Of a DNA stretch of 64,000 nt, positions 26,021 through 35,641 are shown one piece after another (the first letter of the stretch is position 1; each line of letters begins with the position of its first letter). The position numbers were made by a program, and so were the translations under genes. Location of the stretch: the NCBI RefSeq assembly GCF_000236705.1, contig NC_016599.1, forward strand, positions 2,294,001 to 2,358,000. Reading direction: 5' to 3'. The notes under the pieces are model-generated. The model had not been told where the DNA came from. It ran no database searches and was given only the letters and a program-made list of their open reading frames with translations. Source of the stretch: Owenweeksia hongkongensis DSM 17368 (GTDB lineage Bacteria > Bacteroidota > Bacteroidia > Flavobacteriales > Schleiferiaceae).

Positions 26021-26635
26021 ATGATAAAAAACATACTATTTGATTTTGGTGCTGTCTTAATTCCGATTGACGAAAGCCTCACTTGGTCAGCATTTCAGGA
26101 GCTTGGCGCAAAGGATGAACTAAAGGATCAGCAGAAATTATTTCAGAAATACGAAAAGGGAAAAATTTCTACCTCAGAATTTTTAGCTCAAATTCAACCT
26201 TACTTCTTTAGAAAAATATACCCACCCCAACTGGGCGAAGCTTGGAACTCAATGTTAAAACCACTCCCAAGTGAGCGCGTGAATTTTCTGAAAAGACTAA
26301 AAAAAGAATACAGAATATTTCTACTTAGTAATACGAATGAACTTCACATAAACCATATTAAGCAGCAAGCGGGTTTATTCGAATACAAGCAATTTATCAG
26401 TCAATTTGAAAATGTGCACTACAGCTATGAAATGGGCATGCGTAAGCCAGACGCTGAAATATTTGAAAAAGTATTGAAAGACAATAACCTTGTGGCCGAA
26501 GAGACTTTTTATATTGATGATGGAAAGAAGCACATCAAAACTGCAAAATCACTGGGAATAGAAACCTGGCACTTTAAGCCCGAGGAAGATGATATTAACG
26601 ATCTTCGCAAAGTTCTATCAAAACTCCATTCGTAG
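26021..26635 (+). CDS. HAD superfamily (subfamily IA) hydrolase
   Basis: A 204-residue HAD phosphatase. Motif I is FDFGAVL, with the nucleophile Asp in DFG; the second Asp is replaced by Gly, as in the YihX-like group. Motif II LLSNTN and motif IV YIDDGKKH are also visible, and GMRKPDAEIF supplies the motif III Lys. I chose the ATG at 26021 because motif I follows at once (MIKNILFDFGAV); the in-frame ATG 63 bp upstream adds only unrelated residues. The substrate is unknown, probably a sugar phosphate or other small phosphate ester. Its 3' end overlaps the convergent epimerase gene by 41 bp. Confidence 0.85.
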   Translation: MIKNILFDFGAVLIPIDESLTWSAFQELGAKDELKDQQKLFQKYEKGKISTSEFLAQIQPYFFRKIYPPQLGEAWNSMLKPLPSERVNFLKRLKKEYRIFLLSNTNELHINHIKQQAGLFEYKQFISQFENVHYSYEMGMRKPDAEIFEKVLKDNNLVAEETFYIDDGKKHIKTAKSLGIETWHFKPEEDDINDLRKVLSKLHS

Positions 26636-26993
26636 TTTTTGGGTGCATAAAAGCAACAAGCTTATTATCGGCACCGTGCTTTGGCTCTTCATTGAGCACC
26701 GTAAAACCTTCAGCTTTTAAGCGCTTTATTTCAGCTTTAATATCAGATACAGCAAAGGCGATGTGATGTATTCCCTCGCCTTTCTTTTCTATAAACTTGG
26801 CTATGGGGCTATCAGGGTGGGTAGCCTCTAGCAATTCTATTTTATTGGGGCCAGTTTTAAAGAATGAGGTCTTCACGCCTTCACTAGCCACCTCTTCCAT
26901 CTTATAATGTGGCTCACCAAATAGGCTTGCAAAAAGTTTATTTGAAGCTTCAATGTCTTTTACGGCTATTCCTATGTGTTCTATTTTGTCCAT
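26595..26993 (-). CDS. mce: Methylmalonyl-CoA epimerase
   Basis: A 132-residue vicinal-oxygen-chelate protein that interconverts (R)- and (S)-methylmalonyl-CoA, linking propionyl-CoA and succinyl-CoA metabolism. The sequence is collinear with the family throughout: HIGIAVKDIE at the start (H6), the GEGIHHIAFAV block (H76/H77) and GVLIELCE at the end (E127) supply the metal ligands. The length is typical of bacterial epimerases. The gene converges on and overlaps the HAD hydrolase gene; the mutase genes are not in this window. Confidence 0.93.
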   Translation of the reverse strand: MDKIEHIGIAVKDIEASNKLFASLFGEPHYKMEEVASEGVKTSFFKTGPNKIELLEATHPDSPIAKFIEKKGEGIHHIAFAVSDIKAEIKRLKAEGFTVLNEEPKHGADNKLVAFMHPKTTNGVLIELCEDR

Positions 26994-27108
26994 GGGGAAT
27001 GTTAAAAGTTGTAGGTTAAATGTTATACAAGGTTAAGGTCAAAAGCAATCGTTACATGTTTGTAGAATTTTCAAATCCTCGAATTTTCAAATCAAAAATG
27101 CCTTCGGA

Positions 27109-28929
27109 CTAGTCAAACTTCTGCATCTCCACCAGTCGGCTGTAGATGCCGTTTTTTTCCAATAATTCTTGATGAGTGCCCCTCTCAGCAATATGACCCT
27201 CGTTCATCACTACTATTTCATCGGCATGCTGAATGGTGCTCAACCTGTGTGCAATAACCAAAGAGGTTCTATTCTGCATAAGCTTAAACAAAGCCTCTTG
27301 AACTAGTTTTTCAGATTCAGTATCCAAAGCTGAAGTAGCCTCATCCAAAATAAGGATTGGAGGGTTCTTTAAAACGGCTCTTGCAATGCTAATTCTCTGC
27401 TTTTGGCCACCGCTTAATTTACCTCCAGCATCACCAATATTGGTATCGTAGCCTTTCTCCAGACCCATTATAAAATCGTGAGCATTTGCAATTTTTGCGG
27501 CCTGCTGCACTTCTTCCAAAGTAGCTTCTGGTTTACCCAAAGTAATATTGTAAAACACTGATTCATTAAATAATAATGACTCTTGGGTAACAATTCCCAA
27601 AAGTCCTCTTAAATCATGAAGCTTCACATCGCGAACATCTTTTCCATCAATCAAAAGCTGACCGCCTGTAACATCATAAAAGCGAGGAACTAAATTGGTA
27701 AGCGTAGTTTTTCCACTTCCGGATTGCCCAACTAAGGCTACCATTTTTCCCTTCTCCACAGTGAGGCTCACATTGTTTACCACATTCTTTTCTTCGTAAG
27801 CAAAAGACACATTTTCAAACTTCAGCTCTTTATCAAAACTTGAAATAGATACAGCATCCGGCTTGCTGATTATTGGATTTTCAGCATCCAATATTTCCAA
27901 AATTCTTTCCGAGGCTGCATTTCCACGCTGCACATTATAGGATGCCTTAGACAAGGTTTTTGCAGGTGGTATAATCTGGTAAAAGAATACAATGTAGGCG
28001 ATAAACGCTTCTGGTGTAAAGCCTTCATTGGCTAGCACCAAACCACCACCATACCATATTACAACGGCCATTACACTTACGCCTAAAAATTCACTAATAG
28101 GTGATGACAAAGCCGTCTTACGCATCACGCGGTTCATTGTATCGAAATAACTATCTACACTTCTCTGAAACAAGTTTCGCTTAAGCGGCTCCGCATTAAA
28201 AGCTTTGATGACTTTTAGCCCTGTAATGCTTTCTTCCGTTTGCGACATAATGCCGCCCACCTGCATTTGAGCTTTCTGTGAGGACCGCTTTAAACTCTTA
28301 CCAATAGTAGTAACAACAACGGAAACTACAGGTAAAAGGATAAATACAAAAACGGTAAGCGCAGGGCTCATCCATAGCAAAACCACAAGCGAGCTAATAA
28401 TCATTATAGGCTCTCTAAACACCATTTCAAGCGCCATAAGGATGGACCATTCCACCTCTTTCATGTCGGTGGTCATTCTAGAAATTATATCACCTTTTCG
28501 CTGTTCGCTAAAAAACCCAATCGGAAGTGCTAATATTTTGGTGTGAAGCTCTTTTCGTAAATCGCGGGTTATTCCATTTCGCATGGGTGTGATGAAATAC
28601 AAGGCCAAATAGCCGAACAAATTCTTTAGAAAGAAAGCTATAATTACAATGAAGCATACATACATCAAAGCATCACTTTGCCCGGTGTCTTGCATTCTTA
28701 AGGCCACTTCATACTCCAAATATGCCTTTCCGTAATCTATAATACTACCCTCAAATACCGGTTGTACCAATTCGGTTTTAGCATTGTCAAAAATTATCCC
28801 CAGCACAGGAATAATGAGCGCAATGGAAACCAAGGAAAAGACTATTCCCAGAAGGTTGAAAAATATGTTAAGGAAGGCGTTTACGCGATAAGGGCGCGCA
28901 TATCTAATTATTCTCCAGAATGATTTCAT
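27109..28929 (-). CDS. MsbA-like ABC transporter, fused permease and ATPase
   Basis: A 606-residue half-transporter. About six membrane helices occupy residues 15-330. The nucleotide-binding domain follows, with Walker A GQSGSGKTT (about 400), signature LSGGQKQR (about 505), Walker B ILILDEAT and the switch AHRLST. This ABCB/MsbA arrangement exports lipids, peptides or drugs as a homodimer; in Bacteroidota the closest group is annotated as lipid A or multidrug export. The substrate cannot be fixed from sequence. A near-consensus -7 element lies only 6 bp before the ATG, suggesting a very short leader. Confidence 0.92.
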   Translation of the reverse strand: MKSFWRIIRYARPYRVNAFLNIFFNLLGIVFSLVSIALIIPVLGIIFDNAKTELVQPVFEGSIIDYGKAYLEYEVALRMQDTGQSDALMYVCFIVIIAFFLKNLFGYLALYFITPMRNGITRDLRKELHTKILALPIGFFSEQRKGDIISRMTTDMKEVEWSILMALEMVFREPIMIISSLVVLLWMSPALTVFVFILLPVVSVVVTTIGKSLKRSSQKAQMQVGGIMSQTEESITGLKVIKAFNAEPLKRNLFQRSVDSYFDTMNRVMRKTALSSPISEFLGVSVMAVVIWYGGGLVLANEGFTPEAFIAYIVFFYQIIPPAKTLSKASYNVQRGNAASERILEILDAENPIISKPDAVSISSFDKELKFENVSFAYEEKNVVNNVSLTVEKGKMVALVGQSGSGKTTLTNLVPRFYDVTGGQLLIDGKDVRDVKLHDLRGLLGIVTQESLLFNESVFYNITLGKPEATLEEVQQAAKIANAHDFIMGLEKGYDTNIGDAGGKLSGGQKQRISIARAVLKNPPILILDEATSALDTESEKLVQEALFKLMQNRTSLVIAHRLSTIQHADEIVVMNEGHIAERGTHQELLEKNGIYSRLVEMQKFD

Positions 28930-28934
28930 TGCCG

Positions 28935-28942
28935 CAAAGGTA
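28935..28942 (-). promoter_or_regulatory. Predicted -7 element of the ABC transporter gene
   Basis: On the minus strand these bases read TACCTTTG, matching TAnnTTTG exactly, and end 5 bp before the ATG. If used, the transcript would begin within a few bases of the start codon. No clear TTTG -33 element stands at the expected distance, which lowers confidence. Confidence 0.35.
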
Positions 28943-29193
28943 TAATTTGCATTGTGATAAAAACCACTTCAAGTAGAACATCATTGAGCCAAACATTTTT
29001 GATTATAGATGAAGATTTCTAACTCTGCTTTTACGGCTACTCCTGAAAACAATACCTACCTCAGCGCAAAGCCGAAGAAATGGCAGAAGTAAGTAAAGGG
29101 GAGTCACAATCTGTATTAATAATTCGTCAAATTGTAAAGACTCAAAACAATTTACCACCTTTTGGGTCTTTAATCCTACTTTCAAGCTCAACT

Positions 29194-30501
29194 ATGAATT
29201 CAGAAAAGAAAAGCACACTTAAGCAAATCATCCTTGTTGTTTGTCTTATCCCATTACTAGCCCTAACCGCTTGGTGGGGGTACCAGGTCTATAGTCAATC
29301 CAATGAACGTTCCGACATTAAAGACGACTACATGGAGGCCAACAGCATTATGCATGGTATCTTTTCTGTAAACAACTGGCGCGAAGAGTTTAAAAACATC
29401 ATCACTAACCAAATTGAGGAATTTGACTTAACCCCGAAGCAGGACAGCATTTTGCGGGTTCAGATAAACTCATTGCTAAACAGCATGATTACGGAAGCCA
29501 AAAATCAGGTAAAGGAAGATGATAAAACTCTTGGAAAAAAAATACGTAGATGGGCCATAAATACCGTTGTGGATTGGGAAAATCTAAGAGAACGAGTTCC
29601 TGGTTTTACAGAATCTATCGTTGAAGACCTCACCAGTGAAGAAAGTAAGGAGCGACTGAAAATATTTGCGCTTGATAAATTCAATGAATACGCAGATCAG
29701 ATTTACGATGATACACTTACTACCTATCTCCAGAGCATCTACACCAAATATGATTTGGAAAATCAGCCCGCCTTTAATGAGTATGTAGTAGAACAAACAG
29801 ATGCCATGGAGGATGACGTGAACCAGCTAGCACTGTCTATGCTGGCGGTTGTAGGATTCTTTTTGCTATTATGGGCCTTAGCCTATAAATTTCCGGAATT
29901 GCGAAAACCACTTTTCTTTATGTCGGTGCTTTTGGCTCTAATTGTTGTTGTTACCGGGCTTGCAAGCCCCATGATTGAGATTGATGCCCGTATCAACAAG
30001 GTGGATTTCGTTTTGCTTGGTGAGCATATCTACTTTGATAACCAAATGATTTTTTACCGAAGCAAAAGCATCCTCCAGGTAGTTTCTTTACTGTTTCAAT
30101 CTCCGAGAATTGATTCCAAAATGGTTGGTTTCCTGGTGTTAGCCTTCAGTGTGATATTACCTATTTCCAAACTTATCTCCACCCAAATTTACCTTTTGGG
30201 AAAGGGCGCTTTGCGTAAAAATAAAATCATACAGTGGTTGGCCTTTAAATCCGGCAAATGGAGCATGGCCGATGTAATGGTGGTAGCGATTTTTATGAGC
30301 TACGTAAGCTTTGATGGGATATTGGATCATCAACTAGAATATGCCCGCGTAGAAACCGAAACACTTACTTCACTGGCTACAAATCTTACTTCTTTGCAAC
30401 CGGGGTTTATGCTGTTTTTAACCTATGTCCTTTACGGTTTAATCCTTGCCGCTATATTGGGTAAAATCAGCCCGAAGCCCGGAGAAGTTGAAAGCAAGTA
30501 G
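29194..30501 (+). CDS. PqiA-like (paraquat-inducible protein A family) membrane protein
   Basis: A 435-residue inner-membrane protein from the ATG at 29194 (MNSEKKSTLKQIILVV). The open frame extends to 29080, but those added residues lack any feature and precede a good signal-anchor. After the first helix (8-28) comes a periplasmic helical region of about 180 residues rich in acidic residues, then a PqiA-like membrane domain (about 215-430) with segments such as ELRKPLFFMSVLL, VILPISKLI and KWSMADVMVVAIFMSY that are typical of the family. PqiA proteins work with MCE proteins in envelope lipid transport or stress; no MCE gene is adjacent here. It is transcribed away from the ABC exporter. Confidence 0.8.
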   Translation: MNSEKKSTLKQIILVVCLIPLLALTAWWGYQVYSQSNERSDIKDDYMEANSIMHGIFSVNNWREEFKNIITNQIEEFDLTPKQDSILRVQINSLLNSMITEAKNQVKEDDKTLGKKIRRWAINTVVDWENLRERVPGFTESIVEDLTSEESKERLKIFALDKFNEYADQIYDDTLTTYLQSIYTKYDLENQPAFNEYVVEQTDAMEDDVNQLALSMLAVVGFFLLLWALAYKFPELRKPLFFMSVLLALIVVVTGLASPMIEIDARINKVDFVLLGEHIYFDNQMIFYRSKSILQVVSLLFQSPRIDSKMVGFLVLAFSVILPISKLISTQIYLLGKGALRKNKIIQWLAFKSGKWSMADVMVVAIFMSYVSFDGILDHQLEYARVETETLTSLATNLTSLQPGFMLFLTYVLYGLILAAILGKISPKPGEVESK

Positions 30502-30647
30502 ATTAAGGGGCATTTTCACAGTTGAAAACCGTAAACCTTTTGCCCCTAAGTTGCTTATAAATATATGGTTTGTTTTGATCCTCATTACCGTGCTTTGCAC
30601 TTTCAAACCCGGCCCTAAAACATTATGAGACTTGTAGCCTTTACCCT

Positions 30648-33600
30648 TTGAGCAATCCCAAAAAAATCCTGTTAAAAACCGGCAAATGGCTAGGCATCAC
30701 TCTTTTGGTGCTATTAGGCCTTTTTGTGGCTATAGTACTGCTGATACGCACTGAATGGGGCCAAAACAAAATTGTGGGCTACGCTACCAACTTTGTCTCT
30801 GAAAAGACCAACACCCGCGTAGATATCGAACGCATCTTTATCACCTTTTCAGGAAATATACAGATTGAGGGCGTTTATCTGGAAGACCAAAAGCAGGACA
30901 CACTTGTATATTTCCGCAGCCTGGAAGCTGGAGTCGGTTTTAAATCACTGCTCAACAACCACATCGCCATAAGCCGCATAGATTTGGACGGTTTAAGAGC
31001 GAACGTAAGACGCAGCCAAGACAGCACCTTTAATTTTGATTTCATTATTGAAGCTTTCGCTTCCGCAGATACAGCTGCTGCTATAGAACCTGCGGACACA
31101 GCAAGTAGTCCACCACCCACTATTTCTATAGGGCCGGTTAATCTCACAAACATTAACCTCACTTATATTGATTCCCTTGCGGGAATGGATACCGACCTAC
31201 GCTTGGGCAATCTTGAATTGAGTACTGAGGACCTCAACCTGGAAAAAATGCGCTTTGAGCTGGATAATATTCTTTTAGAGAATACACAGGTAAAAGTGGT
31301 CCAATTCCTTCCCCCACCGCCAAGTCCGGAAGATACTTCTAGCTCGCCCCTTCCCTATATCAGTTTTAATGAAATTGCTTTTCGCAATATTGAGGCCAGG
31401 TACAAATCAGAGCCTGACAGCTTGGATGCACGCGCCCGAATTGGAGATTTCAGTATTGGAGAATCAGATTTGAATTTAGCCCTACAAGACATTTCCATTG
31501 AAAACATAAAACTTTTGGAAAGCGACATTCGCGTGAAGCTTCCCAAGCAAAGCAAAGCTGACACAACGCAGCGAATTGCAGAAACTGACAGCGCCAAACC
31601 CTTTGAATGGCCGTCCTGGAAAGTGAAACTGAATCAGTTATTACTGGACAAAAACAACATTATTATAAACCAGGGCACTGGCACCGCACAGCCGGGAGTG
31701 TTTGATGCCTCGCACATTAGCCTGAGAAATCTGACCATTGATTTACAAGATGTGCTTCTTAAAGACCGCGAGGCCAGCGTTAATCTGGAAAACCTTGCCT
31801 TCAATGAGCGGAGTGGTTTTGTGCTAAACAAGCTAGCTTTTGAAACCAAGCTTCTGGATGAAGAACTGGATGTGAAGAATTTTCAGCTACTCACTGCCAA
31901 CAGTGAACTGAATATGCAATTGAGTTTGGGCTACCCAAGTATTGACAGTCTTATAGCCAACCCAAAAAACAATACCCGCTATGGACTCGGGTTTGGCGAA
32001 ACCAGTCTCTCCGTAAAGGATGCCTACTATTTTGCGGATTCGCTGCGTTATGATACACTCATCCAAAGCATTGAAGAATATCCCATGAAGCTTGGAGGAG
32101 GAATTTCCGGCTCCTATAAAGATATTGCCATCAACAACTTTAAGGTAGACTGGCTTACTTCTACAGCCCTTTCAGTTAATGGAACTGTAAAAGATTTTCC
32201 TGACACCAATAATCTGAAAGTAGATTTTAATGAGCTAAATGTAAGCACGAATGCAAATGACCTTGGTTTGCTATTGGGCCGAAAAAATCCCGAAGAAAGC
32301 CTGCCGCGCTATGTAGTACTAAAAACCAAAGTGAATGGAAATGCCGCTAACATAAATGCCCTCCTTAGCGTAAATACTCCGGACGGTTTTATGCAGTTTG
32401 ACGGAAACGTACAGAACGTATTGAAAACCCCAGCCTATAAGGGAGTGCTGGAAGTAGATACATTGAACATTGGCAAGTTTGCGCAAAATCAAGAGTTAGA
32501 ACCCATTTCGCTTACGCTTGATTTTAACGGAAGTGGAAAAGAATTGAAAACGCTGGCACTCGATGCGAAACTCGATTTTCAGCAATTGCTTTTCAGGGAT
32601 TACGATTACAATGGCCTCGCACTTAAAGCAGATATAAAAAACAAAAAAGCTGACCTGGCCCTCAACTTCTCTGATAAAAACCTTGATTTTGACCTGAAGC
32701 TAAATGCCATTCTGGACACGGTAAAAACCATGGTAGACCTAAGCTTAGATTTAAGGGGAGCAGACCTTAAAGACCTTCACCTGCAGGCCAACCCCATGAA
32801 AGTGGCTGCTTTGCTAAACGCCTCCTTTGAAGGTAATGCCGATAAGTTTAATAGCCAGCTTACCATCAAAAGAGGTATTGTGGTGCAACAAGACAAATCG
32901 TACCGCTTAGATTCGGTTTTTGTCAGCCTGAGCAATAGCAAAGAAACAACTGATTTACGCCTCAATAGCGAAGTGATTAGTGGAATGCTAAAGGGAAACA
33001 CCTCCATTCAAAACCTGATTAGCAGCTTGCAATCCTATCAAAAACAAATGATGGGTGGCGACTCCACACAAATGGATAGCACGTACCAAAAGCTGGATAT
33101 GACCGCTGATTTCTACGTGGTAAACTCACCCATAATAAGTGAAGTATTTCTGCCGGAGTTGCAGCGCCTGGATACGGTGCATATAAATATGGCTTTTAAA
33201 CCATCCGAAGAAATACTGAAAGTAAATCTTACAGCACCAGGCATCCTTTATGGCGAATCGGAAGTCAGCAATCTGTTTTTAGATTTGGATGCCACACGTT
33301 CCTCAACTGATGCACAATTTGGATTTGAACGGATTACCAGCGGTCCTATAGATATTTATGCTACCAGACTAAATTTAAACCTTGATGACGGTAAGGGTAC
33401 TGCTTCACTCAGTATTAAAGACGCGCAGCAGCAGGATGTATTTTACACGGCTTTGGATGTTTCTAAAACCGATCAAAGTACAATACTTAAGTTGGGTGTC
33501 GAAAAACTTATACTCAACTCCAAACCATGGACTATTCCTGAATCTAACGAGATTCGGATTGACCCCGACCTGACCCGTTTTACGGATTTTACCTTGACAC

Positions 33601-35621
33601 GTAACGGCCAGCAGCTATCCATTGAAAGCCTGAATGAGGATGAAAAAGAAAAAATGAAACTGGCCTTTTCTGACTTCAACCTTGCGGCTTTGTTCTCCAT
33701 ATTAAATGCCGGCAATAGCCCGGTTAGCGGAACCCTTGGTGGAAATGTGGTACTGAATGACCTTACCGGAACCCCCGCCTTTGTGGCTGATGTTACTCTC
33801 AACAATTTGGGTGCTATGGGCAACCCTATTGGCACCTTAAATTTAAAGGCCAATAATAGCACTGCAAACCAGTATGTAGTCGATTTATCACTAAAAGGAA
33901 AAGATGCCGACCTTGACTTGGAAGGAGAATATTCAATATCTGGCGAAAGCCAAAATTTGGATTTAGCATTGAATATCAACAAAATTAACCTGAGTTTGGT
34001 AGAAGCATTCGTTCCCGACCAATTGAGCAACACCTCAGGCTACCTTACCGGAAATTTTAAAGTAAATGGCTCTACCTCTGAACCAAAATATAAAGGCAAC
34101 CTCTCATTCAAGAATGTTGGCTTCAAATCCGTGTTTCTGGGAAGTACATTTACCTTGGGTGATGAAAAAATAGAACTTGACAATCAGGGTGTTTATCTCA
34201 ATAAATTCACTTTGAAAGATGAGGCTAGCAACACCTTGGTCCTAAATGGAGATATAGGAACTGAGGATATGCTGAACCCTACTTTTAACCTTAGTCTAAA
34301 GGCCAATAAGTTTCAGGCGCTAAACTCTACGAGAGAAGATAATGACTTGGTTTATGGAAAGGTGATTGTGAGTTTGGATATTGATGTAAAGGGAAACTTA
34401 AACCTTCCGAAAGTAAATGCTAAAGTAGGCCTGGAAAGAGGAACTGAGCTAAGCTACATAGTGCCAGCTAGCCAGGCACAAATACAAGAGAGGCAGGGCA
34501 TTGTGCGCTTTGCCAACATGAAGGATTCTACAGATATCATTTCCTCGGATGAAGTTTCTTCCCAAACCATTACTGGCCTGGATGTAGCTGCTTATTTAAA
34601 AATAGACCCTAAAACTACTTTCAACGTTATACTTGATGAGCAATCTGGTGATAAACTTACCATCACTGGAGAGGCAAATCTCAACTATAGCCTCAGCCCC
34701 AACGGCAACATGGATTTAAGCGGAAGCTATGAGCTAAGTGATGGCAGCTACAATCTCAACCTCTATGAGCTGGTGAAAAAGAAATTTGAGATTACACCCG
34801 GAAGCCGCATTGTTTGGAGTGGTGACCCTATGAATGCCGAGCTAAATTTGACTGCAGTTTATAATGTTAAAACCTCGGCTGCTGACCTCATGATCTACGA
34901 AGCCTCAGCGCAGGGTACGTCCGCATCTAAGTACAATCAAAAGTTACCTTTTGAAGTATTACTCAATATTGATGGAACTATTAGTAAGCCGGAAATTTCC
35001 TTTGGCTTGGATATGCCCGATGATAGCAAGGATGCTATAGGCGGAAGCGTTTACCGAAGAGTGCAACAGCTAGAGGAGGACGAATCTGAACTCAATAAAC
35101 AGGTTTTTGCGCTCATCGTATTCAATCGCTTTTTGCCAAGCGATGCTACCGATGGCACTGGTGGTGGCACCGAGCAACTGGCCCGTTCTAGCGTAAGCAA
35201 GCTACTATCTGGTCAACTCAACAAACTCTCTGAAAAGTACATTGAAGGCTTTGAGCTAAACTTTGATTTGGACAGTTATCAGGATTATCAATCTGGCAAT
35301 CCTGAGCAACGAACGGACCTCAACGTAAGTCTTCAAAAATCACTTTTTGCAGATAGAGTAGTGGTGCAGGTAGGCAGCACGGTAGGCCTTGAAGGTGAAC
35401 AGCGAAGCAATGAAATTATTGGAAACGTCAGTTTGGAGTATCTCCTCACGGAAGAAGGCCAGTACCGATTAAAGGCGTTCAGTAAAAACCAATATCAAGA
35501 TTTTCTGGAAGGCCAGGTAACGATTACAGGTTTGGCTATTCTCTTTAATAAAGAGTTTGACACTTTAAAGGAATTGCTTGAAAAGCAAGAGAAGAAAAAG
35601 AAAGAGGAGAGTAAGGAGTAA
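30648..35621 (+). CDS. tamB: TamB-like translocation and assembly module protein (DUF490), TTG start
   Basis: A 1657-residue AsmA/TamB-type bridge protein. One N-terminal membrane helix (about 13-33) anchors it in the inner membrane; the rest is a long series of beta-strand repeats spanning the periplasm. The conserved TamB domain occupies the last 450 residues (for example the Omp-facing segments near DLSGSYELSDGSYNL). No ATG is available before the membrane helix, so TTG at 30648 must be the start. Such proteins help insert outer-membrane proteins or move lipids between membranes. It lies 20 bp before the Omp85 partner gene. The C-terminus ends in a Lys/Glu-rich tail encoded partly by a 7-bp tandem repeat. 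Confidence 0.92.
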   Translation: MSNPKKILLKTGKWLGITLLVLLGLFVAIVLLIRTEWGQNKIVGYATNFVSEKTNTRVDIERIFITFSGNIQIEGVYLEDQKQDTLVYFRSLEAGVGFKSLLNNHIAISRIDLDGLRANVRRSQDSTFNFDFIIEAFASADTAAAIEPADTASSPPPTISIGPVNLTNINLTYIDSLAGMDTDLRLGNLELSTEDLNLEKMRFELDNILLENTQVKVVQFLPPPPSPEDTSSSPLPYISFNEIAFRNIEARYKSEPDSLDARARIGDFSIGESDLNLALQDISIENIKLLESDIRVKLPKQSKADTTQRIAETDSAKPFEWPSWKVKLNQLLLDKNNIIINQGTGTAQPGVFDASHISLRNLTIDLQDVLLKDREASVNLENLAFNERSGFVLNKLAFETKLLDEELDVKNFQLLTANSELNMQLSLGYPSIDSLIANPKNNTRYGLGFGETSLSVKDAYYFADSLRYDTLIQSIEEYPMKLGGGISGSYKDIAINNFKVDWLTSTALSVNGTVKDFPDTNNLKVDFNELNVSTNANDLGLLLGRKNPEESLPRYVVLKTKVNGNAANINALLSVNTPDGFMQFDGNVQNVLKTPAYKGVLEVDTLNIGKFAQNQELEPISLTLDFNGSGKELKTLALDAKLDFQQLLFRDYDYNGLALKADIKNKKADLALNFSDKNLDFDLKLNAILDTVKTMVDLSLDLRGADLKDLHLQANPMKVAALLNASFEGNADKFNSQLTIKRGIVVQQDKSYRLDSVFVSLSNSKETTDLRLNSEVISGMLKGNTSIQNLISSLQSYQKQMMGGDSTQMDSTYQKLDMTADFYVVNSPIISEVFLPELQRLDTVHINMAFKPSEEILKVNLTAPGILYGESEVSNLFLDLDATRSSTDAQFGFERITSGPIDIYATRLNLNLDDGKGTASLSIKDAQQQDVFYTALDVSKTDQSTILKLGVEKLILNSKPWTIPESNEIRIDPDLTRFTDFTLTRNGQQLSIESLNEDEKEKMKLAFSDFNLAALFSILNAGNSPVSGTLGGNVVLNDLTGTPAFVADVTLNNLGAMGNPIGTLNLKANNSTANQYVVDLSLKGKDADLDLEGEYSISGESQNLDLALNINKINLSLVEAFVPDQLSNTSGYLTGNFKVNGSTSEPKYKGNLSFKNVGFKSVFLGSTFTLGDEKIELDNQGVYLNKFTLKDEASNTLVLNGDIGTEDMLNPTFNLSLKANKFQALNSTREDNDLVYGKVIVSLDIDVKGNLNLPKVNAKVGLERGTELSYIVPASQAQIQERQGIVRFANMKDSTDIISSDEVSSQTITGLDVAAYLKIDPKTTFNVILDEQSGDKLTITGEANLNYSLSPNGNMDLSGSYELSDGSYNLNLYELVKKKFEITPGSRIVWSGDPMNAELNLTAVYNVKTSAADLMIYEASAQGTSASKYNQKLPFEVLLNIDGTISKPEISFGLDMPDDSKDAIGGSVYRRVQQLEEDESELNKQVFALIVFNRFLPSDATDGTGGGTEQLARSSVSKLLSGQLNKLSEKYIEGFELNFDLDSYQDYQSGNPEQRTDLNVSLQKSLFADRVVVQVGSTVGLEGEQRSNEIIGNVSLEYLLTEEGQYRLKAFSKNQYQDFLEGQVTITGLAILFNKEFDTLKELLEKQEKKKKEESKE

Positions 35622-35631
35622 GGAGTAAGGA
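35611..35631 (+). repeat. Three tandem GTAAGGA units across the tamB stop codon
   Basis: Three perfect 7-bp copies of GTAAGGA run from 35611 to 35631 and contain the tamB stop codon (35619-35621). Because the unit is not a multiple of three, gain or loss of a copy would change the tamB C-terminus and the distance to the next start. Confidence 0.8.
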
Positions 35632-35641
35632 AGTTAAAATA

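Noticed and set aside
30502..30560. Weak hairpin (AGGGGCA...TGCCCCT) after the PqiA-like gene
   Set aside because: Long loop and no T-run; kept out of the terminator list.
33473..34033. 186-codon minus-strand frame inside tamB
   Set aside because: Antisense shadow of the clearly coding tamB frame.
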